Of a stretch of 30,470 nt of DNA, positions 23,192 through 30,263 are shown in pieces; within the stretch, counting starts at the first letter, position 1; the number at the start of each line of letters is the position of its first letter. The position numbers were made by a program, and so were the translations under genes. Location of the stretch: NCBI GenBank assembly GCA_046317855.1, contig JBKCVM010000024.1:1-30470 (forward strand), in the 5' to 3' direction. The notes under the pieces were generated by a model. It saw only the letters and a list, made by a program, of their open reading frames with translations. It made no database searches and had not been told where the DNA came from. The stretch comes from CAIOHW01 sp046317855. Lineage in GTDB: Bacteria; Bdellovibrionota; UBA1018.

Positions 23192-23205
23192 TTAAGTTAA
23201 ACCAT

Positions 23206-24381
23206 TTAGTTGTTGGCGGGAATGCCAATTAGGGAAACTGGGCTTCTGGCGAGGGGGCCTGAGAGCACGGGAGGGATGCCAGCCTCTTCTGCAGTGCTGG
23301 CCAGAGTTCCCACCTGGAGAGTTTTGAGCGCTGCAAGAGCGTTAATTCTACCGCCCGTTGCAACCCGATTCTCGAGTTTAGGAATACGGTCGACCGATTT
23401 CATGATGATGGCTTTGAGTTCTTCAGGCTTCAATTTAGGGTTTTTAGAGAGCAGCAAAGCGGCAAGACCACTCACAAAAGCAGTAGCCTGAGAAGTTCCG
23501 CTCATGGTGCCGTAACGGCCGCCCGGCAGGGTGCTCAGAATGCTTTCTCCTGGAGCTGCAACGTCCACTTTCTTTTTGCCCCAATTAGAAGACGAAAGAA
23601 GGTGGTTCTCTGGATTAATTGCAGCCACAGAAATGATGTTCGATAGCCGGTAGGCGGAGGGATAATAGTAATTTTGGACCTTGTCGGTGTCTTGCCTCTC
23701 GTTACCTGCTGCGGCAACAAAGAGAACCCCTTTGGCCTCGGCGCGGCGAATAGCTAGGTATTCTTGCTCAGAAAACTCAGGTCCCCCGCCACTGTAATTA
23801 ATGATCTTGGCGCCATGATCGACCGCGTAGTGAATGGCTTTGACGGTATTGGCAAGATTGACTGCGCCAGAGTTAGATTCTGAATAGTACTTTAGCGCCA
23901 TGATCGAAACTTTGGGGGCAACACCGCTCACTCCAGATTGGGGCTGGGTCACGGCGCCTAAAATTCCTGCCACGTGGGTCCCGTGCCCATGGTCGTCCAG
24001 GGGGTTAGGCTGATTGGTCACAAAGTTCCAACCAAAGACAGTTTTTTGTGGGGAGCTTGGGTCTCGCCACTGATTGGGACTGAGCGCCTGGTGGGTAAAG
24101 TCCACTCCAGTATCAATGACCGCAACGACAATGTTGCGGGAGCCAGATTCTATCTTCCAAGCATCTACTGCAGAGGCAGAAGTGAGTCCCCAGTTACGGG
24201 CCTTAAATGAGAGCGCAGGGAGGGCTTTAGCAGGAACGATCGCCGCCGTGGCTCGTTGAATGAATTCTTTCCAGTAACTTTGACCTGAGTAAAAGCTCAG
24301 GGAGCTCACAGCTAGGCCGAGGCTCAGGGTGAAGACGGATGACTTCTGAATCCACTTTTTTCGCTGCAACAAGGGCATCAT
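23206..24381 (-). CDS. subtilisin-like serine protease (S8 family)
   Basis: Start taken as ATG 24381, which has GAGGGGG seven bases upstream and gives a 391-residue protein with an N-terminal hydrophobic segment (residues about 15-32), either an uncleaved anchor or a signal peptide. The S8 catalytic triad is present: Asp90 in VAVIDTGVD, His133 in DDHGHGTHVAG and Ser297 in GTMSGTSQA, plus the oxyanion Asn in AAAGNE. A pro-region may occupy residues about 33-60. It should degrade proteins in the periplasm or outside the cell, a common trait of bacteria that lyse other cells. The frame stays open 30 codons upstream, without a signal-like start. lnt follows. Confidence 0.93.
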   Translation of the reverse strand: MMPLLQRKKWIQKSSVFTLSLGLAVSSLSFYSGQSYWKEFIQRATAAIVPAKALPALSFKARNWGLTSASAVDAWKIESGSRNIVVAVIDTGVDFTHQALSPNQWRDPSSPQKTVFGWNFVTNQPNPLDDHGHGTHVAGILGAVTQPQSGVSGVAPKVSIMALKYYSESNSGAVNLANTVKAIHYAVDHGAKIINYSGGGPEFSEQEYLAIRRAEAKGVLFVAAAGNERQDTDKVQNYYYPSAYRLSNIISVAAINPENHLLSSSNWGKKKVDVAAPGESILSTLPGGRYGTMSGTSQATAFVSGLAALLLSKNPKLKPEELKAIIMKSVDRIPKLENRVATGGRINALAALKTLQVGTLASTAEEAGIPPVLSGPLARSPVSLIGIPANN

Positions 24382-24569
24382 CGTGCCCCCTCTTGAGCAA
24401 CCTTCGTGCCTAACTTTAGCTGGAGGCGGATCTGAATATCCCTTTAAAAACAATAATTTAAGCACAATCACTTTGAGCGGTGGTTTAAGTCGACTGAAAA
24501 AGCTGTCTAAAGGTTAGTCACCGGACTGTAGTTTTTACGCACGGCATCACATACCTGGCCGCTCGTCTC

Positions 24570-25574
24570 ATGTCGAAGGCAAAAAATGCCGATGTAAATT
24601 CCATGGTGGGCAACAAAACCTCGGCCAAAACGTGCCTGGCTGTCTTTACGTTTGCTTGGGCATGCTTCTTTGCCCTCTTTTCAACTCAACCCCTGGCAAA
24701 TGCAGAAACTCTTCCAAAGCACTCGAGGGAGCGCCTAACGGGCGTAGTCCAGGTTCTGGGCAAGTCCCCATCAGGCCGTTTGCTTTTGGAGCAGGCCAAA
24801 CAGTTTTGGAACCTTAGTGAGGCGCGCGAGATGGTTCAATTTTTGAAGTGGGACAGCGCCTCCCGGACCGATGCGGTGCTCATTCGGCATTTTGATCCGC
24901 GCACCGGCACAGAAGACCGCGAACGTCGCGTGACTGTTTTCTTAAAAGCTAATCAGAAGCTTGAAGAAGTGGTGATGGATTTAGCGCATGAGCTCTCTCA
25001 TGCAGTCTCAAAGCCCGTGTGGGACCCTTATGACCCTGATCTCTCGCCCGCCGATTATTTACTGTCCTCTATTGAGGGGCCCGGGGGTGAAATCGAAGCG
25101 GTTTCTCGCGAATGTCAGGTTGCTTTTGAACTTCAATCCTACGGCAGTTTTGACCTCTCACGATGCAGTCGGTACCTTCAGACTTCTCGTGAAGGCAGCG
25201 CTGCCGTGGTAAAGCGCGACTTGATTCGAGCCGATTTTTACAAGGTGGGCCATTGGTATGTTCACCTCAAAGAAAAACTTGGAAACCAAATCGGTCGTTT
25301 TCCGCTTCTTTCTTCACAGAGTCCACGTCTCTACTCTTCGACAGGCCAGTCGCCTTACCCTTACGCATTACTCAAGGAGTACGAAGAGCTGAATCAGATC
25401 GCGTGTGAAAACTCACGTAATCGCTTGCGGTCCTTTTCTGACCGGCAGCCCGCGTCAGCTGGCAATCGGGACCCGAGTCGAAGTGTTCGGCTTTTTTTAG
25501 AAAGCCGCTGCCAGGCGACGGCAGTCTCTCGTCATCGGGCGCCTGCATTGTCCTCAGGCAAGCAGGACTCTTAA
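24570..25574 (+). CDS. secreted putative zinc metallopeptidase (HELSH motif)
   Basis: A 334-residue protein with a hydrophobic segment at residues about 20-38 and a likely signal cleavage after LANA near residue 45. The middle has AHELSHAVS with His140-Glu141-x-x-His144, the HExxH zinc motif, followed about 30 residues later by GGEIEAVSRE with Glu174 and Glu176 as possible third ligands, a gluzincin-like spacing. The C-terminal 100 residues are basic and Ser-rich, without known motifs. I cannot place it in a named peptidase family. ATG 24570 gives an unusually long n-region for the signal peptide; ATG 24603 is an alternative. It is divergent from the S8 protease, so two exported hydrolases may share a control region. 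Confidence 0.7.
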   Translation: MSKAKNADVNSMVGNKTSAKTCLAVFTFAWACFFALFSTQPLANAETLPKHSRERLTGVVQVLGKSPSGRLLLEQAKQFWNLSEAREMVQFLKWDSASRTDAVLIRHFDPRTGTEDRERRVTVFLKANQKLEEVVMDLAHELSHAVSKPVWDPYDPDLSPADYLLSSIEGPGGEIEAVSRECQVAFELQSYGSFDLSRCSRYLQTSREGSAAVVKRDLIRADFYKVGHWYVHLKEKLGNQIGRFPLLSSQSPRLYSSTGQSPYPYALLKEYEELNQIACENSRNRLRSFSDRQPASAGNRDPSRSVRLFLESRCQATAVSRHRAPALSSGKQDS

Positions 25575-25602
25575 GGCCCCAGCCTTGCAGTGCCTGTAGG
25601 GC

Positions 25603-25914
25603 ATGGAAATCCTATCTTGGATCTTGTTTGGTTTTGTTGTGGGGTTAGTTGCCAGGGCTTTAATGCCGGGGCGTGACTCCATGGGGTTTGTGGGAACCAC
25701 AGTTCTTGGAATTTTTGGGGCAGTCCTTGGGGGGTGGTTCTCTCGAGTGGCAGGGTTGTCGACGACCATGGGCTTTGGGGGGCTTCTGAGCGCGACGATC
25801 GGAGCGATCGTTCTGCTCACTGCGGTAAATGCTTTTCAAAAGAGCCGAAAGCGCAGAGTTCAGATGTCCTCTGAACAGAAAGAACCAAAAGAGCGGGAAA
25901 AGAAGGCAGCTTAG
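25603..25914 (+). CDS. GlsB/YeaQ/YmgE-family membrane protein
   Basis: A 103-residue protein with three hydrophobic segments. ILSWILFGFVVGLVARALMPG at the start, GFVGTTVLGIFGAVLGGW in the middle and SATIGAIVLLTAVNAF at the end match the transglycosylase-associated/GlsB family of small stress-related inner-membrane proteins, whose molecular role is unknown. Lys/Arg/Glu-rich residues 83-103 form a cytoplasmic tail longer than is usual for the family. It lies 28 bases after the putative metallopeptidase gene on the same strand and may be co-transcribed. Confidence 0.87.
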   Translation: MEILSWILFGFVVGLVARALMPGRDSMGFVGTTVLGIFGAVLGGWFSRVAGLSTTMGFGGLLSATIGAIVLLTAVNAFQKSRKRRVQMSSEQKEPKEREKKAA

Positions 25915-25933
25915 CTTTTGAACGGGCTTTGAA

Positions 25934-26018
25934 TGGTGCGGTCGACTGGACTTGAACCAGCACGCCTTGCGGCATACGCCCCTCAAACGTACGTGTCTAC
26001 CAATTCCACCACGACCGC
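25934..26018 (-). tRNA. tRNA-Leu (anticodon GAG)
   Basis: An 85-base gene on the minus strand with encoded CCA. Acceptor GCGGTCG pairs with CGACCGC, anticodon stem TACGT/GCGTA encloses TTGAGGG with anticodon GAG, a class II variable arm (TGCCGCAAGGCGT) follows, and the T arm has GGTTCAAGTCC. It reads CUC/CUU and is the second leucine tRNA in this window. Confidence 0.95.
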
Positions 26019-26051
26019 ATCCAGAAGGAGATTTGTCTGGGAGGGACCCTT

Positions 26052-26080
26052 GGGATAGCGAGAGAGGGATTAAATCGCAA
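26052..26080 (-). promoter_or_regulatory. candidate promoter for tRNA-Leu(GAG)
   Basis: On the minus strand TTGCGA and TATCCC are separated by exactly 17 bases and end 33 bases before the tRNA 5' end. That is a reasonable sigma-70-type arrangement for a tRNA gene, though the -10 box is only half consensus. Confidence 0.4.
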
Positions 26081-26107
26081 CCCAAAAACGAAGCGGGGGA
26101 GATGATC

Positions 26108-26755
26108 TCACCCGAGTCCAGCCGACTTCCAGTCACTCATGAATTTGGCCAATCCAGAGTCTGTAAGAGGATGGGCTAAGAGTTGCTGGAAAACTTTATA
26201 AGGTAGGGTGCCCACGTCCCCGCCCAGTGCAATACTCTGACGGACGTGGTCCACATGGCGGATGCTTGCCACAAGAATCTGAGTCTCATAGCCGTATTGG
26301 TCGTAAGCAAGTCGGATGTCTCGAATAAGGCCCATTCCGTCCTGCCCAATGTCATCCAACCTTCCTACAAAGGGAGAAATGTAGGTAGCTCCTGCTTTTG
26401 CCGCCATTACGGCTTGAACTGAAGTGAAACAGAGTGTGACATTGGTCGCAATCCCTTCAAGAGAGAAGGTCTTGCAAGCACGCAAACCTTCCCAAGTTAG
26501 AGGTAGCTTGACCACGATATTTTTATGAATTTTGGCGAGTTTTCGTCCCTGCTCGATCATTCCCTCAGCTCTTAGCTCAGTCACTTCAGCGCTAATTGGG
26601 CCATCAATAAGTTCGCAGATCCGCTGCAGTAATGTGTCGAAAGGAACCCCAACCCGGGCCACTAGGGAGGGATTAGTGGTCACACCATCAATGAGCCCGG
26701 TCTTGGCGGCAGCCTCAATTTCAGAGAGCTCAGCAGTATCGATAAAAAGTTTCAT
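26108..26755 (-). CDS. TalC/FSA-type transaldolase
   Basis: Start taken as ATG 26755, which gives 215 residues beginning MKLFIDTAEL, the standard start and length of the small transaldolase/fructose-6-phosphate aldolase family; the frame continues 28 codons upstream but adds nothing family-like. GVTTNPSLVARVG near residues 24-36, the Schiff-base Lys83 in NIVVKLPLTWEG and ISPFVGRLDDIGQDG near 130-145 are conserved. It transfers dihydroxyacetone units in the pentose-phosphate pathway, or acts as an aldolase; the two activities cannot be separated by eye. No strong ribosome site is visible. It is divergent from the Xer-like gene. Confidence 0.93.
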   Translation of the reverse strand: MKLFIDTAELSEIEAAAKTGLIDGVTTNPSLVARVGVPFDTLLQRICELIDGPISAEVTELRAEGMIEQGRKLAKIHKNIVVKLPLTWEGLRACKTFSLEGIATNVTLCFTSVQAVMAAKAGATYISPFVGRLDDIGQDGMGLIRDIRLAYDQYGYETQILVASIRHVDHVRQSIALGGDVGTLPYKVFQQLLAHPLTDSGLAKFMSDWKSAGLG

Positions 26756-26850
26756 AGTTGCGGCAGAGTAGGTCACGCCCAGAGGGGGCGTCAAGCTGAC
26801 CTTAAGCTCTTCTTGACCCACGACTGCTTCTCGGAGCACCCTGTAGACGC

Positions 26851-27759
26851 ATGCCAGCTCGAAAATCTCCGACCAAGCAACTCACGTTTGCGCAGGCTAG
26901 CCACAGCTTTGTTGGCTATCTTGAAGGGACCGGGAAGGCATCCCACACGATCACCAATTACAAGCAGGACCTTGGGCTTTTTGAGCGGTTTGTGATGACA
27001 CGTCTTTCACGCAAGCCTATTTCGGTGAATCAACTCACGCTCAATGACTTGAAGACCTATTCTGAGTACCTGAGAGCCCAGGGGTTTCACGACAACACCC
27101 GAAGGCGCAGGCTGCTTACAGTGCGGAGATTCTTGGAATACCTTACTCGTCGCAAAAAGCTATCCGTGGATCTTGGGCGGCGTCTCCCCGCACCTCACAA
27201 AATTGAAAAAGTCCCACGCGTCACGGATGCAGCCCAGATATTGGACCGCGTACGCGAAATAGAAACCGATGGGCTCTTGCAGCTCCGTAATCGAGTCCTC
27301 CTGGCCACGATGCTTGAGACGGGAGCATTGGTCAGCGAAGTGGCAAAAATTCAGTTTGATCAATGGGATTTTGATCGCGCGGTGGTGACGGTTCATGGTC
27401 CATCATCTAAACGTGAGCGCCCTATTCCAGTCAGCCAAACACTTTTAGCTGAAGTTGCTTCGCTCAGAGAGCGCAGTCCTGGAAAGTTTCTCTTTCTAGG
27501 CTTCAATCGATTTGGTCCGCTGACGGCGACGCCCATGACTCCACGTGGAGTGGAGCTATTGGTGCGAGCCTACGCCGAGAGGCTTGGTGTCCCTGAGCTC
27601 ACCCCACGCATGATCCGACACTCCGTGGTGGTGATGTGGTCAAAAAAAGGAGCCCGCCGTGAGCAGATTCGTGAATGGCTGGGGCTTCGCACGGACTATG
27701 CTTTTAGAGCCTACGCTCCGTTGTTGTTGACTGAACGCGACTCGACCACTAGCGTTTAA
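26851..27759 (+). CDS. XerC/XerD-like tyrosine recombinase, catalytically degenerate
   Basis: A 302-residue protein with the Xer layout: an N-terminal SAM-like core-binding domain (residues about 12-100, with TGKASHTITNYKQDLGLFERF and RRRLLTVRRFLEYL) and a C-terminal catalytic fold. Aligned by eye to XerD, Lys187 (SKRER), Arg256 (MIRH) and Tyr288 remain. The first Arg of TGLRVSE is Leu160, the His of HxxR is Arg253 and the His of LGH is Leu279. Three of six active-site positions are therefore lost, so it probably binds DNA without normal recombination. Three lipoprotein genes follow at once on the same strand, the first only five bases away. Confidence 0.85.
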   Translation: MPARKSPTKQLTFAQASHSFVGYLEGTGKASHTITNYKQDLGLFERFVMTRLSRKPISVNQLTLNDLKTYSEYLRAQGFHDNTRRRRLLTVRRFLEYLTRRKKLSVDLGRRLPAPHKIEKVPRVTDAAQILDRVREIETDGLLQLRNRVLLATMLETGALVSEVAKIQFDQWDFDRAVVTVHGPSSKRERPIPVSQTLLAEVASLRERSPGKFLFLGFNRFGPLTATPMTPRGVELLVRAYAERLGVPELTPRMIRHSVVVMWSKKGARREQIREWLGLRTDYAFRAYAPLLLTERDSTTSV

Positions 27760-27764
27760 AGGGT

Positions 27765-28190
27765 ATGAAAAATCTAGTTCTTGTTTGCATCAGCATGGGT
27801 CTGGGGGCTTGCGCCTCGCTTCATCATGTTCAGATTGGCGAAATTGACTCGACCTCTTCAGCCGGGGCACGCGCGGTTCGTTTTGAATTGATGGAGAGCG
27901 CTACTGGAGTCAACGTGCGTGAAGCAGGAGAAATTGCAAAGGGGCTTTCAAGGAGTGCTCAGGTGGACCGCGCTTCCAATGCGCTTTCAGACATATACGA
28001 AATGCTCACCTTTGGTCCTCGAACAGGCGAAGTGGTTTTTAATGACACTTTTCCTGACTCTTTGCCGGCCAGAGTTTCAGCTACATGTAAGGCAGGCAAA
28101 GTTTCTGGGCTTCTAGTAGTGCGTGAAACCAATAAATACCCTGTCGTCAGTGGCGAAATCGTCAGAGTCACAGGTTACTGCATCGATTAA
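27765..28190 (+). CDS. small lipoprotein, tandem family member 1
   Basis: A 141-residue lipoprotein with signal peptide MKNLVLVCISMGLGAC and Cys16. The mature part ends in the signature shared by the next two genes: a Cys, then G-K-V-S-G-L, then a strand ending V-T-G-Y-C. The middle segment with LSRSAQVDRASNALSD is unique to this copy. The gene lies five bases after the Xer-like gene, so it is probably co-transcribed. The function is unknown; an envelope location is inferred from the lipobox. Confidence 0.75.
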   Translation: MKNLVLVCISMGLGACASLHHVQIGEIDSTSSAGARAVRFELMESATGVNVREAGEIAKGLSRSAQVDRASNALSDIYEMLTFGPRTGEVVFNDTFPDSLPARVSATCKAGKVSGLLVVRETNKYPVVSGEIVRVTGYCID

Positions 28191-28216
28191 AAAAAGAAAA
28201 AAGGGAGAGCAAAGCA

Positions 28217-28252
28217 GTGAGCACGTTAGTGAGCCCGTTAGTGAGCAAGGTA
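28217..28252 (+). repeat. three tandem 12-bp repeats at a start region
   Basis: GTGAGCACGTTA, GTGAGCCCGTTA and GTGAGCAAGGTA lie end to end, differing at one to three positions, and each begins with an in-frame GTG. The unit is a multiple of three, so gain or loss of copies would keep the reading frame of the lipoprotein gene and alter only its N-terminal residues or start choice. Confidence 0.75.
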
Positions 28253-28624
28253 CTAAGTAAAGACAAGCAGATCCAGAAAACGCCCATTTTATCCTTCCTT
28301 AATTTCTTTTTGGCTATTGGGTTAGTGGGCCTACTGGGGTCCCTCGGAGGCTGCGCCTCGCTTCAGAGTGTTTCTCTGACGCAGGTTCCTCCTGATCGCT
28401 CCAGGGAAATCAAGGCCGAGGCTACAAGCTGGGGGGTGTTTGGAATCTTTTTTTCTAATTCTTTTGCGGACGAAGCCGTTACCCAGCTTCAGGACCAGTG
28501 CCGGGGCGGAAAAGTTTCTGGAGTGTACACTAAATACCAAAAGCGTTTTTGGTTCTTAGTGGTGACCCGAACCGTCAGTGCAACAGCCTTCTGTCAGAAG
28601 AACTCAGGAACGGAGAAGATTTAA
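28217..28624 (+). CDS. small lipoprotein, tandem family member 2
   Basis: A 135-residue lipoprotein with an unusually long n-region: about 22 residues before the hydrophobic core and lipobox LGGC with Cys46. The start region is a triple 12-base repeat with in-frame GTG codons at 28217, 28229 and 28241; GTG 28217 has AAGGGAGAG seven bases upstream and is preferred. The mature part shows FFSNSFADEAV, then C-R-G-G-K-V-S-G-V and a final A-T-A-F-C, matching its neighbours. The end almost abuts the next gene. Confidence 0.72.
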   Translation: MSTLVSPLVSKVLSKDKQIQKTPILSFLNFFLAIGLVGLLGSLGGCASLQSVSLTQVPPDRSREIKAEATSWGVFGIFFSNSFADEAVTQLQDQCRGGKVSGVYTKYQKRFWFLVVTRTVSATAFCQKNSGTEKI

Positions 28625-28626
28625 CC

Positions 28627-28983
28627 ATGCGGCATTTACTGAAGCGTGCCCTTTGTGGCCTTGCTGCTCTAGGGGGTTTGGCTGTGACTGGAGGATGCGC
28701 CCTGGGCTTCGGAAAAAGCGTCCATCAGTATGGTCTTTCTGAAGTGGTTTCGGTCAATGGGGGAGAAAGGTCCCGCTCCATCGAGTCGGAGGGGTTTCAG
28801 GATGTCGTCCTTTTCTTTGCCTTCAACACCCATTACGCAGATGATGCTCGAGAGAAGCTACTGTCTCAGTGCCCCAAAGGGCGAATCGTGGGCATCTCGG
28901 CCAAATACTCTACCGATCTAGGAGTTTTTGCGTACAAGAATCGCCTGCGTCTTAAAGCAACTTGTCTTGAGCCAAGATCTTAG
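28627..28983 (+). CDS. small lipoprotein, tandem family member 3
   Basis: Start taken as ATG 28627, three bases after the preceding stop, because it begins a type II signal peptide (MRHLLKRALCGLAAL, lipobox TGGC, Cys24); the frame is open upstream but overlaps the previous gene. The 118-residue protein has FFAFNTHYADDAR and C-P-K-G-R-I-V-G-I, followed by a final K-A-T-C, aligning with member 2 throughout its mature part. The function is unknown. The stop overlaps the convergent mannosyltransferase stop by four bases. Confidence 0.74.
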   Translation: MRHLLKRALCGLAALGGLAVTGGCALGFGKSVHQYGLSEVVSVNGGERSRSIESEGFQDVVLFFAFNTHYADDAREKLLSQCPKGRIVGISAKYSTDLGVFAYKNRLRLKATCLEPRS

Positions 28984-30245
28984 ATCCAGCTTCTGAGCCA
29001 CATCCACTTCATGAACTCATTGGGCCCAATGGGTAGAGCTGCCAGTATCGGAAAGAAATAAAAAAAGAGTGCGATTGTGGTGGTCGCAAGCGCGGACCCT
29101 GTCCAAATTCGGCTCTGAGTTGGGACCGCGTAACGGATCCAATACGTGAGCGCAAAGCCCAAGCAGAGCGCTGCGGGGTAGTAGTAGTAGAAAAATGAGA
29201 GTTTTCGCGGAATCAAGAGCCATGAAAACGTACACACGCCCCATGCAGAAACGATCAGAGCAGCGGCTGGGCGACGGGTTTTGAACCAGTCCCAGGCCGT
29301 CCAGCCCAGGGCGGCAACCCCTCCCCAGAGCACAACCGGATTTCCGATCAGCGCCACTCCACGTACGGCAGCCCCGGGGTCATTTTCTGGATCGAAAGCA
29401 TACCACATGGGTCTGAGCATCAACGGCCATTGCCACCAGTGACTCCCATACGAATGAGGAGAAATGACTCGAAGCTGCCCATCCCACATCCTCCATTGCA
29501 TGGAAGTGAGGATTTCCCAGGCGCCGTAAGATCCTCCGTCACTTTTGGTAATGAAAAGAAAAGGAGCGAAAGTCAAAAAATAAGCCAAAAGTGGCACCCA
29601 TCCCAAAGACAGAACCAACCTTTTTAATGGCGGCCTGCTCGAAGGCTTTTTAAGCAGGAAAAAAAACCACATTGCTGCAATGGGCATGAGCGCAAACCAC
29701 TTGGTAGCGGCGGCAAATCCCAGGCAAGCCCCACCTAAGATGAATCCCTGAGAGCCGGCATTTTGGGTAGGTTGGGTATTCCAGTTCTGCCAACCCTCAA
29801 GAACAAAGGCCGCTCCCCAGACCAAAAATGCGGCCATAAACGTGTCCAACATGGCGATACGCGATTGAACGTAGAGCAAGCTATTGAACAGGGTAAGTAC
29901 TGATGTCAAAAGTGCGGCCTGCGCTGAGCTGAACACAGCGAGCGCTAGGCGGTGTACTCCAAGAAGCGTCAGCACCCCAAAAAAGACGCTCATGATCCGC
30001 CAGCCCACCGGATGATCGCCAAAAAGCCCAATTCCGACAGCGATCAGCTCTTTTCCGAGAGGGGGGTGCTCGTAGTTCTGGTTTTCGCTGAGAGCCAAAA
30101 ACTGTTTGGCCGATGGGACGTAATGAAACTCGTCAAAGTTTAACTTAGTCGGGAATTCTAGATTAAAACTAAATAATGCCAGGGCCCCGACGGCCAGCAG
30201 CGTTGTTACAATCCAGCTTGAGGCTTTTGTTTCCACCCAACTCAT
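28980..30245 (-). CDS. GT39-like (dolichyl-phosphate-mannose type) mannosyltransferase
   Basis: A 421-residue protein from ATG 30245, with about ten hydrophobic helices. The first periplasmic loop carries the catalytic-type acidic pair Asp38-Glu39 in NFDEFHYVPS and HPPLGK at 60-65, which are hallmarks of the PMT/GT39 GT-C family. Related enzymes transfer mannose from a polyprenyl phosphate to proteins or glycans; donor and acceptor here are inferred only. The frame stays open 67 codons upstream, but those residues overlap the SEC-C coding region on the other strand and are not family-like. GGGGG precedes the chosen ATG by about nine bases. Confidence 0.85.
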   Translation of the reverse strand: MSWVETKASSWIVTTLLAVGALALFSFNLEFPTKLNFDEFHYVPSAKQFLALSENQNYEHPPLGKELIAVGIGLFGDHPVGWRIMSVFFGVLTLLGVHRLALAVFSSAQAALLTSVLTLFNSLLYVQSRIAMLDTFMAAFLVWGAAFVLEGWQNWNTQPTQNAGSQGFILGGACLGFAAATKWFALMPIAAMWFFFLLKKPSSRPPLKRLVLSLGWVPLLAYFLTFAPFLFITKSDGGSYGAWEILTSMQWRMWDGQLRVISPHSYGSHWWQWPLMLRPMWYAFDPENDPGAAVRGVALIGNPVVLWGGVAALGWTAWDWFKTRRPAAALIVSAWGVCTFSWLLIPRKLSFFYYYYPAALCLGFALTYWIRYAVPTQSRIWTGSALATTTIALFFYFFPILAALPIGPNEFMKWMWLRSWI

Positions 30246-30263
30246 CTTAGAGTGCCCCCACGT

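Noticed and set aside
25934..27759. Integrative element: tyrosine recombinase near tRNA-Leu(GAG)
   Set aside because: A housekeeping transaldolase lies between them, no direct repeat of the tRNA 3' end was seen, the recombinase is Xer-like and degenerate, and no other mobile genes are present.
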